A stretch of 64,000 bases of DNA, taken from NCBI RefSeq assembly GCF_003751505.1, contig NZ_RJVB01000002.1, positions 248,001-312,000 of the forward strand. The letters run 5' to 3'. This document shows, piece by piece, positions 1 to 9,379 of this stretch (positions within the stretch are counted from its first letter, which is position 1; each line of letters begins with the position of its first letter). This stretch comes from Erwinia sp. JUb26. GTDB taxonomy: Bacteria; Pseudomonadota; Gammaproteobacteria; Enterobacterales; Enterobacteriaceae. Made by a program: the position numbers and the translations under genes. The notes below the pieces were generated by a model. It worked only from the letters and a program-made list of their open reading frames with translations. It had not been told where the DNA came from and made no database searches.

Positions 1-741
1 GGTATCGCTCACGTCTTCCACAAGATTGTGCCGGTGGCCGATATGGGCTTCTGGTATCACTTCGGTATTCTGTTTGAGGCGCTGTTTATTCTGACCGCGC
101 TGGATGCCGGTACGCGTTCGGGCCGCTTTATGCTGCAGGATCTGCTGGGCAACTTCGTGCCGTTCCTGAAGAAAACCGACTCGCTGGTGGCGGGGATTAT
201 CGGTACCGCGGGCTGCGTGGGCCTGTGGGGCTACCTGCTGTATCAGGGTGTAGTTGACCCGCTGGGCGGCGTGAAGAGCCTGTGGCCGCTGTTCGGTATC
301 TCCAACCAGATGCTGGCCGCCGTGGCGCTGGTGCTGGCGACCGTGGTGCTGGTGAAAATGAAGCGCACCAAATATATCTGGGTAACCGTGCTGCCCGCCG
401 TCTGGCTGCTGATCTGCACCACCTGGGCGCTGGGCCTGAAACTGTTCAGCACCAACCCGCAGATGGAAGGCTTCTTCTATATGGCCGGGCAGTACAAAGA
501 GCGCATCCAGGCCGGCGGTGCCGAGCTGACCCAGCAGCAGATCGACAATATGCATCATATTGTGATCAACAACTACACTAACGCCGGACTGAGTATCCTG
601 TTCCTGATTGTGGTGTACAGTATTATCTTCTACGGCATTAAAGCGTGGATGAAGGCGCGCCAGACGGACCAGCGCACCGACAACGAAACGCCTTATGTGC
701 CGGTGCCGAAAGAAGGGGTGAAAGTCTCTTCCGGCCACTGA
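1..741 (+). CDS. btsT: Pyruvate/H+ symporter BtsT (CstA family), C-terminal part
   Basis: The reading frame is open from the first base, so only the last 246 residues are present. Five hydrophobic segments are visible, and the stretch FEALFILTALDAGTRSGRF is a conserved CstA-family signature. The C-terminal tail is polar, as expected on the cytoplasmic side. CstA-family proteins are inner-membrane carriers; E. coli BtsT (YjiY) imports pyruvate and CstA is its paralogue. I prefer BtsT because the next two genes match yjiX and yjiA, which follow btsT in E. coli, and because the cognate sensor pair btsSR lies about 4.5 kb downstream. The promoter, where BtsR would bind, is outside the window. CstA cannot be fully excluded from the C-terminus alone. 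Confidence 0.85.
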   Translation, partial: GIAHVFHKIVPVADMGFWYHFGILFEALFILTALDAGTRSGRFMLQDLLGNFVPFLKKTDSLVAGIIGTAGCVGLWGYLLYQGVVDPLGGVKSLWPLFGISNQMLAAVALVLATVVLVKMKRTKYIWVTVLPAVWLLICTTWALGLKLFSTNPQMEGFFYMAGQYKERIQAGGAELTQQQIDNMHHIVINNYTNAGLSILFLIVVYSIIFYGIKAWMKARQTDQRTDNETPYVPVPKEGVKVSSGH

Positions 742-756
742 TAATCACTGAATCTC

Positions 757-775
757 AGCCCCGCCATGCGGGGCT
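757..775 (+). terminator. Intercistronic hairpin between btsT and yjiX
   Basis: AGCCCCGC and GCGGGGCT form a perfect 8-bp stem with a CAT loop just after the btsT stop. No U-run follows. It more likely stabilises the upstream message or partly attenuates read-through into yjiX-yjiA than terminates fully. This is inference from structure alone. Confidence 0.5.
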
Positions 776-816
776 GTCTCCTGCCCGACGGCGGGTGATC
801 GCTTAAGGAGCGGCGT

Positions 817-1020
817 ATGTTTGATAACTTAGGCGCGGCAAAAAAATACCTCGGTCAGGCGGCAAGAATGCTGGTAGGCATCCCCGATTACGATACCTAC
901 GTCCTGCATATGCAGACCAATCACCCGGACAAACCGGTGATGACCTATAAGGAATTTTTCCGCGAACGCCAGCAGGCCCGCTACGGCGGCGACGGCAAAG
1001 GCGGAATGCGCTGCTGTTAA
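817..1020 (+). CDS. yjiX: YbdD/YjiX family small protein
   Basis: A 67-residue protein that matches my recollection of E. coli YjiX almost end to end, including [11 protein letters not shown], the NHPDKP motif and the [11 protein letters not shown] tail. The start is set by AAGGAG at 806-811. YjiX/YbdD proteins accompany CstA-family pyruvate carriers and are thought to support transport activity; the molecular role is not settled. The terminal Cys-Cys and the glycine-rich tail are invariant features of the family. It sits 75 bp after btsT and 11 bp before yjiA, so the three genes look like one transcript. Confidence 0.9.
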   Translation: MFDNLGAAKKYLGQAARMLVGIPDYDTYVLHMQTNHPDKPVMTYKEFFRERQQARYGGDGKGGMRCC

Positions 1021-1031
1021 CAGGAACAATT

Positions 1032-2009
1032 ATGACCCCGATTGCAGTCACTGTTTTAACCGGTTTCCTCGGCGCAGGTAAAACCACCCTGCTGCGCCAC
1101 ATCCTGCACGAACAGCAGGACTACAAAATCGCCGTAATTGAAAACGAGTTCGGCGAAGTTTCGGTCGATACCCAGCTGATTGGCGATCGCGCCAGTCAGA
1201 TCACCACTCTGACCAACGGCTGCATCTGCTGTACCCGCTCCAACGAGCTGGAAGATGCGCTGCTGGATCTGCTCGACGGCCTGGACAACGGCGATCTGAG
1301 CTTTGACCGGCTGGTGATTGAATGCACCGGCATGGCGGACCCCGGCCCGATCCTGCAAACCTTTTTCTCCCACGAGATTATCTGCGAACGCTATCTGCTG
1401 GACGGGGTGATTACCCTGGTGGATGCGGTGCATGCCGACCAGCAGCTAGACCAGTTCAGCCTGGCGCAGTCGCAGATCGGCTACGCGGACCGCATTCTGC
1501 TCAGCAAAACCGACGTCTCCGGCGACACCACGGCGCTGACCGAACGGCTACAGCGCATCAACGCCCGTGCGCCGATCTATCCGGTTGTCCACGGCCAGAT
1601 CGACCTCGCCCTGCTGTTCGATACCCGCGGCTTTATGCTGGAGGAGCAGGTGGTGGTCGCCAAACCGCGCTTCCAGCGCATTCACGAGGCGCAAAACGCC
1701 ATCTCCTCGATCGTGGTGGAGTTTGACTACCCGGTGGTGCTGGGTGACGTGTCGGCGGTCATGGAGAACCTACTGGGCAGCTTTGCCGAAAGCCTGCTGC
1801 GCTACAAGGGGATGCTGTGGATTGCCGACCAGCCGTGCCGCCTGCTGTTCCAGGGCGTGCAGCGGCTCTACAGCGCCGACTGGGATCGCCCTTGGCAGGC
1901 GGACGAACAGCCGCACAGCACGCTGGTGTTTATCGGCGTGAACCTGCCGGAAGCGGAGATCCGTGCCGCCTTTGACGGACTAAAGGTGAACACGCCCGCT
2001 GTTCAGTAG
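1032..2009 (+). CDS. yjiA: G3E family GTPase YjiA
   Basis: A 325-residue COG0523 GTPase. The Walker A motif GFLGAGKTT is at residues 11-19. The family metal-binding CxCC motif (GCICC, Cys64/66/67) follows switch I. ECTGMADP is the Walker B/switch II region, and SKTD (around 157-160) is the NKxD-type guanine motif. A C-terminal CobW_C domain follows. Members act as metal-handling GTPases; E. coli YjiA binds zinc and other transition metals, and its physiological client is unknown. The length is close to E. coli YjiA (318). It is last in the btsT-yjiX-yjiA unit. Nothing in the sequence looks damaged. Confidence 0.9.
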   Translation: MTPIAVTVLTGFLGAGKTTLLRHILHEQQDYKIAVIENEFGEVSVDTQLIGDRASQITTLTNGCICCTRSNELEDALLDLLDGLDNGDLSFDRLVIECTGMADPGPILQTFFSHEIICERYLLDGVITLVDAVHADQQLDQFSLAQSQIGYADRILLSKTDVSGDTTALTERLQRINARAPIYPVVHGQIDLALLFDTRGFMLEEQVVVAKPRFQRIHEAQNAISSIVVEFDYPVVLGDVSAVMENLLGSFAESLLRYKGMLWIADQPCRLLFQGVQRLYSADWDRPWQADEQPHSTLVFIGVNLPEAEIRAAFDGLKVNTPAVQ

Positions 2010-2081
2010 GCTTTTCATCCTGTTCAGATAGCGGCGGCGAACCGGTATGGTTTAGCCGTCGCGCAACGGCAGCGCATCCCC
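2010..2081 (-). pseudogene. Remnant of a LytTR response-regulator C-terminus
   Basis: Read on the minus strand, about 24 codons give DALPLRDG-stop-TIPVRRRYLNRMKSLL. This aligns with the end of BtsR encoded at 5381 ([20 protein letters not shown]). The match is visible in the bases too: both places carry the 14-base run TCAGATAGCGGCGG. An in-frame TAA at 2052-2054 replaces the residue after DG, and no upstream half of a gene exists because the TGCC tract and malS follow. It is best read as the last scrap of a deleted LytTR regulator, possibly of a second BtsR-like system. Confidence 0.55.
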
Positions 2082-2113
2082 TCCACGGCCTTTTCCGCAC
2101 CGGCCACCTGACA

Positions 2114-2168
<55 letters not shown>

Positions 2169-2177
2169 ACAGGCATC

Positions 2178-4208
2178 TTATTTTGCCTGGCCGGCCCACA
2201 CCACCATCACTTTGTCATCGCCCTTTTCGCGCACAAAACCGTAGCCCTGCGGCAGAGCCAGCGTGGTCTGTTTCCCCGCGCCCAGCGCCGGATGGCGGGC
2301 GCGAAACTGTCCGAGCCGCTGCCAGTGACGCAGGCTGGCGGCCGCGCTGCCGTTCAGATCCTGCCAGTTCATGTCCGATCGCGTGCCCTGCAGCGGATCC
2401 GATCCGGTCGGGCCAAACGGGCGCGCGGATTCATCGCCGTAAAAGATCTGCACGGCACCGGGTGCCAGCAGCAGCAGCTCCGCCGACCGCGTACCGCCCT
2501 CGCGGAACAGCCGGGTATCGTGCGAAGAAAGGTAGCTGAGGACGTTAAAGCCCTGCAGCTTTTCCGCCATCTGCTGCCAGACGCCGTCCATATTTGCCAG
2601 GCAGTCTGCCGCACCGGCCGCCTGTTCCTGATAGTCGAAATTGATCATTGCGTCGAAACCGTGCTGGTAGAAGGCGCTCTGCATCACCCCGTGGCCCCAC
2701 GACTCGCCGGTCATCCAGAATGGCGCATCATCGATTTTTTTCTGCGGGTTGGCCTGCTTCCACGCCGCCAGCGCCTCCGTGGCCTGCGTTTTCAGCTGCT
2801 GCCAGGCCTCCAGCTCAACGTGCTTCGCCGTATCCACGCGGAAGCCGTCAATACCGTAGTCGCGCACCCACTGGCTCAGCCAGTGAGTCAGGTAATCGCG
2901 CGGCGTGTATCCGGCAATTTCCCGCGCGGCGGTATCAGGCTTATGGCGATAAAAAAGCGGCAGCCCGGAAGCGTCGGTGGATTCGGTTTTCAAATCCGGT
3001 AGAAAGGCCAGCGACATCGTCAGGTCGTCAAAACCGGGGTTGTCGTAGTCGCCGATGTCGGTGCGGATCCACTTTTTGCCCCACCAGTTTTGCCAGGCGG
3101 TTTTGTCACCGAAGTTGATGTAGTCATTAAAGCTGTGCCAGTTCTGCCCGGCGGCGGGTTTCCAGTCGGTCCAGCGTTCACCGAGGATCTTCCTGCGTTC
3201 CTCATCGTTCAGATAGAGCGCGCCGAACTCATAGCTTTGCATATCCGCCAGCGTCGCGTAGCCGGCGTGATTCATCACCACATCAAACAGCACGCGGATG
3301 CCGCGCCGGTGCGCTTCATCAATCAGCGTGCGCAGATCGTTTTCATCGCCCATGTTGGCATCCAGTCGCGTCCAGTCCTGGGTGTAATAGCCGTGATAGG
3401 CATAGTGCGGGAAATCGCCTTTGGTGCCGCCGCCCACCCAGCCGTGAATTTGCTCCAGCGGCGAGCTGATCCACAGCGCGTTAACCCCCAGCTGCTGCAA
3501 ATAATCAAGCCTGCCAGTCAGGCCCTTCAGATCGCCGCCGTGAAAGGTGCCGATCTCCTGCATGCCGTCTTTATGCCGCCCGTAGCTGTGGTCATTTGAC
3601 GGGTCGCCGTTAACAAAACGGTCGGTGAGGACGAAATAGACCGTGGCGTTGTGCCACTGAAACGCTGCTTCTTGATGAGTTTTCTCTGCTTCCAGCAGCA
3701 GAAGTCCGTTACTTTCCGCCGCCGGCTGCAGGGTAATTTTCCCTTCGCGCACCGTGGCGGTTTGCTGGCTGTAAAATTCCCGCACCACGCTGCCTTCGGC
3801 AAACGTTTTTCCAACGGGGATAGTCATCGGTTTGCCACTGCTGACCGGGCACTGGCGGGCCACGGCGGCGGGCGCATCGCTCGCGCCTTTCACGCTCAGC
3901 AGCAGCGTGGGCGTACCGGAACGGGTATCCAGCTGCACCTGATAATCGCCATCGCGGAAGATCCGCCACTGCGGCGCGCTGTCGCTACAGGGTTTCAGCG
4001 ACAGCATCTGATTCAGCCTGATGCCGCTCGCCGGCTGCCAGCACTGCTCACCCTGCTGCAGGGTTATCGGCTGCGCGCCTTTTTTCAGCGTGGCGTGGCT
4101 GCGCCAGACGCCGGTGCCGTCGTCGGTTAACGGGGGAAAGCCCGACGCATTCCAGTCGGCGCTGGCCATACCGGGCAGTAACAGTAGTAGTAACGCTGAG
4201 TGTTTCAT
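2178..4208 (-). CDS. malS: Periplasmic alpha-amylase MalS
   Basis: A 676-residue GH13 enzyme, the same length as E. coli MalS. The signal peptide MKHSALLLLLLPGMASA targets it to the periplasm, where MalS cuts long maltodextrins into pieces that enter the maltose system. The four GH13 regions are present: DVVMNH (about residue 309), GFRVDTAKH with the nucleophile Asp (about 457), MTGESWG with the acid/base Glu (about 502) and LSSHDTR (about 563). The N-terminal part before about residue 190 is the MalS-specific extension. It is divergent from bax, as in E. coli. Possible MalT boxes lie upstream. Confidence 0.95.
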   Translation of the reverse strand: MKHSALLLLLLPGMASADWNASGFPPLTDDGTGVWRSHATLKKGAQPITLQQGEQCWQPASGIRLNQMLSLKPCSDSAPQWRIFRDGDYQVQLDTRSGTPTLLLSVKGASDAPAAVARQCPVSSGKPMTIPVGKTFAEGSVVREFYSQQTATVREGKITLQPAAESNGLLLLEAEKTHQEAAFQWHNATVYFVLTDRFVNGDPSNDHSYGRHKDGMQEIGTFHGGDLKGLTGRLDYLQQLGVNALWISSPLEQIHGWVGGGTKGDFPHYAYHGYYTQDWTRLDANMGDENDLRTLIDEAHRRGIRVLFDVVMNHAGYATLADMQSYEFGALYLNDEERRKILGERWTDWKPAAGQNWHSFNDYINFGDKTAWQNWWGKKWIRTDIGDYDNPGFDDLTMSLAFLPDLKTESTDASGLPLFYRHKPDTAAREIAGYTPRDYLTHWLSQWVRDYGIDGFRVDTAKHVELEAWQQLKTQATEALAAWKQANPQKKIDDAPFWMTGESWGHGVMQSAFYQHGFDAMINFDYQEQAAGAADCLANMDGVWQQMAEKLQGFNVLSYLSSHDTRLFREGGTRSAELLLLAPGAVQIFYGDESARPFGPTGSDPLQGTRSDMNWQDLNGSAAASLRHWQRLGQFRARHPALGAGKQTTLALPQGYGFVREKGDDKVMVVWAGQAK

Positions 4209-4265
4209 TAAAGAGCTCCGCGATAACGATTTTTTCCAGTGTGCCGCGAAGGCAACGTTCGCGGA

Positions 4266-4308
4266 TCCTCCCGTTTAACGATCCGCAGGGAGGAGAGCGA
4301 GGGAGGAG
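4266..4308 (-). promoter_or_regulatory. Candidate MalT boxes in the malS-bax intergenic region
   Basis: The 314-bp divergent spacer holds GGGAGGAG twice as direct repeats (4288-4295 and 4301-4308) and the complementary TCCTCCC at 4266-4272. All contain the GGA(T/G)GA core of MalT boxes. E. coli malS belongs to the MalT regulon. The match is short and the spacing (13 bp) is not proof. The rest of the spacer toward bax is AT-rich and presumably holds the bax promoter. Confidence 0.35.
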
Positions 4309-4522
4309 AAAACAGACCGTTTTTGCGACGTTTGGCAGGGCGATAAGCGCGACCCACATCAATACTTGATCGATTTTCAACCGATTTATCGTGACATGAT
4401 TTCGGAATTGGACTATTTCTACGGGTGCCAGATGCGGTTATTTTTGGTACAATTCGCGATTCGACCAACAAATCTTACAAATAAGAAAGGATTGGAATGA
4501 TTATTTCCGACCAGGAGAGCTA

Positions 4523-5350
4523 ATGATATCGATACCCAAGCGACGACCTGGGGCAGCGATACTCATGTTTTTAACCCTGATATTTTCCGGGGGCGTGCTG
4601 GCAAAGACGCACACAGAAACAGCGAGTCACAAAGCCCAGATCGTTAAGACCAGCGTTAAGAAACAGGCAAGCAGTAAACAAGAGTATTCTCGCAATAGTG
4701 TTAAGAGTAGTTCACTTCCTGATTTGCGAAAATACCCTTCCGGAACCCCAAGGAAAAAAGCGTTTCTCCGGACCGTCATGCCTTACATTACCAGCCAGAA
4801 CGCGGCCATTACCGCCGAGCGTAACTGGCTGCTGAGCAAGCAATACACCAGCCAGTGGTCGCCCGCGGAACGCGCGCGCATGAAGGATATTGCTAAACGC
4901 TACAAGGTGAGCTGGAACGGCAATACGCGCCGTATTCCGTGGAACGCGCTGCTGGACCGCGTGGACATTATTCCGAACAGCATGGTCGCCACCATGGCGG
5001 CAGCAGAAAGCGGTTGGGGAACCTCGAAGCTGACGCGCAGCAACAATAATCTTTTCGGCATGAAGTGCGCGAAAGGATCGTGTCAGAACGGACCGGGCAA
5101 AGTGAAAGGCTACTCCCGCTATGATTCCGTACAGGATTCGGTCGCGGCTTACGTGGCCAACCTGAATACGCACGCGGCCTACGCGTCGTTCCGCAAGTCG
5201 CGCGCCCAGCTGCGTAAAGCTGACCAGGCCGTGACGGCAACGGCGATGATCCACAAGCTGAAAGGCTATTCCACCCGGGGTCAGAGCTACAACAACTACC
5301 TGTTTGCCATGTATCAGGACAACCAGCAGCTGATTGCCGCGCATATGTAA
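4523..5350 (+). CDS. bax: Bax protein, glucosaminidase-domain exported protein
   Basis: A 275-residue protein like E. coli Bax (274). The start follows AGGAGAG at 4513-4519. An N-terminal hydrophobic segment (about residues 12-27) is a likely signal peptide. A basic, Ser/Lys-rich linker follows. The C-terminal half is an FlgJ/GH73-type glucosaminidase domain: MAAAESGWGTSKLTRSNNN contains the conserved catalytic-type Glu after a small helix, followed by NLFGMKC and a Tyr-rich YDSVQDSVAAYVANLN segment. It probably acts on peptidoglycan; the physiological role in E. coli is not established. It neighbours malS divergently, a conserved arrangement. Confidence 0.9.
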   Translation: MISIPKRRPGAAILMFLTLIFSGGVLAKTHTETASHKAQIVKTSVKKQASSKQEYSRNSVKSSSLPDLRKYPSGTPRKKAFLRTVMPYITSQNAAITAERNWLLSKQYTSQWSPAERARMKDIAKRYKVSWNGNTRRIPWNALLDRVDIIPNSMVATMAAAESGWGTSKLTRSNNNLFGMKCAKGSCQNGPGKVKGYSRYDSVQDSVAAYVANLNTHAAYASFRKSRAQLRKADQAVTATAMIHKLKGYSTRGQSYNNYLFAMYQDNQQLIAAHM

Positions 5351-5380
5351 CCCGCGTTTAACGGGCTGAAGGCAACCAGC

Positions 5381-6100
5381 CTACAGCCCCAGCGCCTCCT
5401 TCAGGCTTTTCAGATAGCGGCGGCTTACCGGCACGGTATGCCCGTTGCGCAGTAGCAGTTCCGCCTGGCCGTTATCCTCCAGGCGGATCTCTTTTAACTG
5501 AGCCATATTCACCAGATACTGCCGATGGCAGCGCAGCATCGGCGTGCGGCTCTCCAGCGTGCGCAGCGTCAGCTCGGTGAAGCCCTCCTTCCCATCCTGG
5601 CTGGTGACGTAAACCCCGCTCATCCGGCTGCTGACGAACGCCACCTCCTCCATTTGCAGCAGCCAGATACGGCTGTGGCCGCTACAGGGGATAAATTTCA
5701 GCGGCTGCTGATTCTCCGGCAGCAGCGAAATATCCTGCACCTGTCGCTCCTGACGCAGCCTCGCCAGCGTCTTCGCCAGCCGCGGCTGCTCAATCGGCTT
5801 CAGCAGATAGTCGAAGGCGTGCTCCTCAAAGGCCTGAATCGCGTACTCATCAAAGGCGGTGAGAAACACGATATACGGGCGATGCTGCCGGTCGAGCATC
5901 CCGGCCATCTCCAGCCCGCTGATGCGCGGCATCTGAATATCCAGAAACAGCACGTCCGGCCGCAGATTATTGACCGCGCCGATCGCCTCAATCGCATTGC
6001 CGCATTCGCCGACGATCTCAATATCGCTCTCGTCCTGCAGCAGAAAGCGCAGGTTCTCCCGCGCCAGCGGTTCATCATCCACAATCAGCACTCTTAACAT
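5381..6100 (-). CDS. btsR: Pyruvate-responsive LytTR response regulator BtsR
   Basis: A 239-residue response regulator that agrees nearly throughout with E. coli BtsR (YehT). The N-terminal receiver has the acidic pair Asp8-Asp9, the phospho-acceptor Asp54 in FLDIQMP, and Lys in LLKPIEQ. The C-terminal LytTR DNA-binding domain includes CHRQYLVN and [11 protein letters not shown]. In E. coli it activates btsT when extracellular pyruvate is sensed. It overlaps btsS by 7 bp, so the pair is translationally coupled. Unlike in E. coli, the pair lies close to btsT in this window. A weak CCCG/CGGG hairpin separates it from bax, which converges on it. Confidence 0.95.
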   Translation of the reverse strand: MLRVLIVDDEPLARENLRFLLQDESDIEIVGECGNAIEAIGAVNNLRPDVLFLDIQMPRISGLEMAGMLDRQHRPYIVFLTAFDEYAIQAFEEHAFDYLLKPIEQPRLAKTLARLRQERQVQDISLLPENQQPLKFIPCSGHSRIWLLQMEEVAFVSSRMSGVYVTSQDGKEGFTELTLRTLESRTPMLRCHRQYLVNMAQLKEIRLEDNGQAELLLRNGHTVPVSRRYLKSLKEALGL

Positions 6101-7782
6101 GCCGTTTCCTCCATTGGCAGGCGCAGCGTCACGCGGGTAAAGCAGTCCGGCTCGCAGCTCACCGTCAGCCCGTAGCCGTCACCAAATCGCGCGCGCAGGC
6201 GCTTATCCACCAGGCTCATGCCTAATCCATTGCCGCTGCTTTTCGGCTGATACAGCCCGGCATTATCTTCCACTTCGACGATCACGTGCTGCCCTTCACT
6301 GCGGGCGCGGATGGTAATCGCGCCGTTGCCCAGCAGCTGCGAGGTGCCGTGCTTAATGGCATTTTCCACAATCGGCTGTAGCGTGAAGGCCGGTAAATGC
6401 TGGTGCGCCAGCGCCTCCGGCACCTGCATCTCCACCCGCAGCTGCGACTGGAAGCGCGCCAGCTCAATCTGCAGATAGGCGTTAATATGCTCGATTTCAT
6501 TATCGAGGGTCACAATCTCGGACGGCCGCTTGAGGTTCTTGCGGAAGAAGGTCGACAGATACTGCACCAACTGCCCGGCGCGATCGCCGTCGTGGCGGAT
6601 CACCGCCTTCAGGGTATTCAGCGCGTTAAACAGAAAGTGGGGATTGACCTGCGCATGCAGCAGTTTGATCTCCGACTGCGCCAGCAGCGCCTCCTGCCGC
6701 TCGTATTTCCCCGCCAGGATCTGCGCCGACAGCAGCTGCGCGATCCCCTCGCCCAGCGTTCGGTTGATCGAACTGAACAGGCGGTTACGCGCCTCATACA
6801 GCTTGATGGTGCCAATCACCCGCTGATTCTCACCGCGCAGCGGGATCACCAGCGTCGAGGCCAGCTTGCAGTTGGGATGCAGCGAACAGCGGTACGGCAC
6901 TTCATTGCCGTCGGCGTACACCACTTCCCCGCCTTCGATGGCGCGCCAGGTGTAGCTGGAGGAGATCGGCTTGCCGGGCAGATGGTGATCGTCGCCGATG
7001 CCGGTAAACGCCAGCAGCTTCTCGCGATCGGTGATCGCCACGGCGCTGATATCCAGCTCTTTGTACAGCACCTGCGCTACCCTCATGCTGTTTTCTTCGT
7101 TAAAGCCCTGCCGCAGGATCCCTTCGGTCGAGGCCGCCACCTTCAGCGCGGTGGCGGAAAACGCCGAGGTATACTTTTCAAACATCGCCCGCTTATCCAG
7201 CAGGATGCGCATAAACATCGCCGCCCCCAGGGTATTGGTCACCACCATCGGCGCGGCGATGCTGCCCACCAGGTGCAGGGCATCCTGAAACGGCCGGGCG
7301 ATCAGCAGAATAATCAGCATCTGCACCACTTCGGCAACGAACGTGATCGCTCCTGCGGTCAGCGGGTTGAACAGCTTATCGATGCGCCCCCGGCGAATCA
7401 AAATACTGTGCAGCAGGCCACCGATCAGCCCTTCGGTAATGGTGGAAACCATACAGCTCAGCGCGGTCATCCCACCCAGCGAATAGCGGTGCAGCCCGCC
7501 GGTCAGCCCGACCAGACCACCGACCACCGGGCCGCCGAGCAGGCCGCCCATTACCGCACCGATGGCGCGGGTGTTGGCGATGGAGTCTTCGATATGCAGA
7601 CCAAAGTAGGTGCCCATAATGCAGAACACGGAGAAGGTGATGTAGCACAGCAGCTTGTGCGGCAGGCGCACCGTGACCTGCATCAGCGGGATAAAGAGGC
7701 GGGTTTTGCTCATCAGCCAGGCAATAACCAGAAACACACACATCTGCTGCAACAGCAGTAAAACTAAATTGAACTCGTACAT
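6094..7782 (-). CDS. btsS: Pyruvate sensor histidine kinase BtsS
   Basis: A 562-residue LytS-type sensor kinase, one residue longer than E. coli BtsS (YehU). The order is an N-terminal 5TM_5TMR_LYT membrane domain (to about residue 200), a GAF domain with the PYRCSLHP segment, the His_kinase H-box [13 protein letters not shown] (around residue 380), the N-box [13 protein letters not shown], and a C-terminal ATPase lid with [13 protein letters not shown]. It senses external pyruvate with high affinity and phosphorylates BtsR. The 156-bp upstream gap contains the terminator of the preceding ABC operon and must hold the btsSR promoter. Confidence 0.95.
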   Translation of the reverse strand: MYEFNLVLLLLQQMCVFLVIAWLMSKTRLFIPLMQVTVRLPHKLLCYITFSVFCIMGTYFGLHIEDSIANTRAIGAVMGGLLGGPVVGGLVGLTGGLHRYSLGGMTALSCMVSTITEGLIGGLLHSILIRRGRIDKLFNPLTAGAITFVAEVVQMLIILLIARPFQDALHLVGSIAAPMVVTNTLGAAMFMRILLDKRAMFEKYTSAFSATALKVAASTEGILRQGFNEENSMRVAQVLYKELDISAVAITDREKLLAFTGIGDDHHLPGKPISSSYTWRAIEGGEVVYADGNEVPYRCSLHPNCKLASTLVIPLRGENQRVIGTIKLYEARNRLFSSINRTLGEGIAQLLSAQILAGKYERQEALLAQSEIKLLHAQVNPHFLFNALNTLKAVIRHDGDRAGQLVQYLSTFFRKNLKRPSEIVTLDNEIEHINAYLQIELARFQSQLRVEMQVPEALAHQHLPAFTLQPIVENAIKHGTSQLLGNGAITIRARSEGQHVIVEVEDNAGLYQPKSSGNGLGMSLVDKRLRARFGDGYGLTVSCEPDCFTRVTLRLPMEETAC

Positions 7783-7900
7783 GCCCTGCCGTCCACAACC
7801 GTTAAGGCGGATAACATACCGCTAATGGCGAAACGTTTCTTTGCCACAGGCCAGAAAAACGCGATCGCGCAGGTCGATTTTTACGTTGAGAAGGGAAATC

Positions 7901-7923
7901 GGGCAGCACCGGCGGCGCTGCCC
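7901..7923 (-). terminator. Terminator of the amino acid ABC operon
   Basis: GGGCAGC and GCTGCCC form a 7-bp perfect stem with a 9-base loop, 16 bp after the stop of the ATPase gene when read on the minus strand. The downstream U-run is short (GATTTCCC), so termination may be partial. Confidence 0.5.
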
Positions 7924-7938
7924 GTGAAGGCGAGTCGC

Positions 7939-8694
7939 TTACGGGCGATGCCCGCTGACGTCATTCTGATAGCTGAGCAGGAAGCGCTGGGTGCGCTGAT
8001 GCTGCGGCCGGGTAAAGATCTGCTCCGGCTCGCCGTCTTCCACAATCGCACCGTCGGCCATAAAGATAATGCGGTCGGCAATATCGCGGGCAAACGACAT
8101 CTCGTGGGTCACCAGCAGGATGGTGGTCTGATGATCGATAATCGAGCGGATCACCTGCAGCACCTCCTGCACCAGTTCCGGGTCCAGCGCCGACGTCGGT
8201 TCATCCAGCAGGATCACCTTCGGCTTCACCGCCAGCGAACGGGCAATCGCCACGCGCTGCTGCTGGCCGCCGGAGAGCATCGCCGGATAGCTGTCGGCCT
8301 TCTCGCGCAGACCGACCTTCTCCAGCAGATTCAGCCCGAGAGCATCCGCTTCCGCCTTCGGCATCTTTTTGCCAACGATCAGCCCTTCGGTGATATTTTG
8401 CAGCGCGGTTTTGTTTTTAAACAGGTTGTAGTGCTGGAACACCATGCCGGTTTGCTGGCGGAGAGCGTTTTCCTGTTTGGTATTGATTTTGGCCACATCC
8501 GCCGTCAGATCGCCGATGGTCAGCGTACCGCTTTCCGGCTTCTCCAGCAGGTTAATACAGCGCAGCAGGGTCGATTTCCCCGAGCCGGAAGGCCCGATAA
8601 TCGCCACCACTTCCCCCTGCGCCACCGAAAGATCAACGTCCTTCAGCACGTGGGTTTTGTCGTAAAACTTATTCAGTTTGCTAATCGTCAACAT
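7939..8694 (-). CDS. Polar amino acid ABC transporter, ATP-binding protein
   Basis: A 251-residue GlnQ/TcyN-type ATPase. Walker [10 protein letters not shown] is near residue 34, the Q-loop is in [10 protein letters not shown], the signature is [13 protein letters not shown], Walker B is [12 protein letters not shown] and the switch His is in VTHEMSFA. It energises import of a polar amino acid through the permease encoded just upstream (12-bp gap). The substrate (glutamine, cystine, arginine-type or other) cannot be told from the ATPase. It is the last gene of a three-gene leftward operon in the order binding protein, permease, ATPase. Confidence 0.9.
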   Translation of the reverse strand: MLTISKLNKFYDKTHVLKDVDLSVAQGEVVAIIGPSGSGKSTLLRCINLLEKPESGTLTIGDLTADVAKINTKQENALRQQTGMVFQHYNLFKNKTALQNITEGLIVGKKMPKAEADALGLNLLEKVGLREKADSYPAMLSGGQQQRVAIARSLAVKPKVILLDEPTSALDPELVQEVLQVIRSIIDHQTTILLVTHEMSFARDIADRIIFMADGAIVEDGEPEQIFTRPQHQRTQRFLLSYQNDVSGHRP

Positions 8695-8706
8695 CGGCTG
8701 GGTTCC

Positions 8707-9375
8707 TTAGCGATAAGGCCGGTTAAGGCGTTTTTCCAGACGTTTTTGCAGCATCGTCAGCAGAATGGTCACGGCCCAGTAGATCAGCGCCACCGCGATA
8801 TAGCTTTCCAGGAAGCGGAAGGAGTTACTCGCCAGGATCTTGGTCTGCGAGAAAATTTCCGTTACGCCCACGGTAAAGGCCAGTGACGACTCTTTAATCA
8901 GCATAATCAGGTAGTTGGCCATGCCCGGCACGGCCACGCGAATGGTCTGCGGCAGGATCACCCGGCGAAAACCCTGCCAGCGGGTCAACCCGACCGACAG
9001 GCAGGCTTCCATCTGGCCCGGCTCAATGGCGTTCATCGCGCCGCGGAACTCTTCGGCGAGATTGGCGGCGTTCTTAAAGCTCAGCGCGATAATGGTCGCG
9101 GAGATGGCGTTCATCATGCTGATGCCGGGGAACAGCTGCGGGATACCGAAGTAAAAAATAAACAGCGTGACCAGCGTCGGCACCGAGCGGAAAAACGAGA
9201 TATACAGCTCGGCCAGCGGCGTCAGGATCATGATGCGGTTGCGGATCAGCAGCGCCAGGCCAACGCCCATCACCGAAGCGATCACCATCGAGGTGACCGC
9301 CAGGAACAGCGTCATCGGTAAGAAGCTGAGCAGCGAAGGAAACGCCTCCAGCATAAAACGCAGATCGAAATTCAT
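8707..9375 (-). CDS. Polar amino acid ABC transporter, permease
   Basis: A 222-residue HisM/GlnP-type permease with about five membrane spans. The EAA loop reads EACLSVGLTRWQGFRRVILPQ (about residues 133-153), where the coupling helix meets the ATPase. The HEQ-family feature FFRSVPTLVTLFIFY is in the first half. The single permease probably forms a homodimer, as in one-permease systems such as GlnHPQ. It lies 4 bp downstream of the binding-protein gene and 12 bp before the ATPase gene. Confidence 0.9.
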   Translation of the reverse strand: MNFDLRFMLEAFPSLLSFLPMTLFLAVTSMVIASVMGVGLALLIRNRIMILTPLAELYISFFRSVPTLVTLFIFYFGIPQLFPGISMMNAISATIIALSFKNAANLAEEFRGAMNAIEPGQMEACLSVGLTRWQGFRRVILPQTIRVAVPGMANYLIMLIKESSLAFTVGVTEIFSQTKILASNSFRFLESYIAVALIYWAVTILLTMLQKRLEKRLNRPYR

Positions 9376-9379
9376 TGGC

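Noticed and set aside
1-741. Identification as CstA
   Set aside because: The family is shared, but the following yjiX-yjiA and nearby btsSR favour BtsT; kept as an alternative only.
6397-7761. 454-codon plus-strand frame opposite btsS
   Set aside because: Antisense shadow of btsS with low-complexity composition and no domain.
7825-8886. 353-codon plus-strand frame opposite the amino acid ABC genes
   Set aside because: Spans two real minus-strand genes and their gap; no ribosome site or domain.
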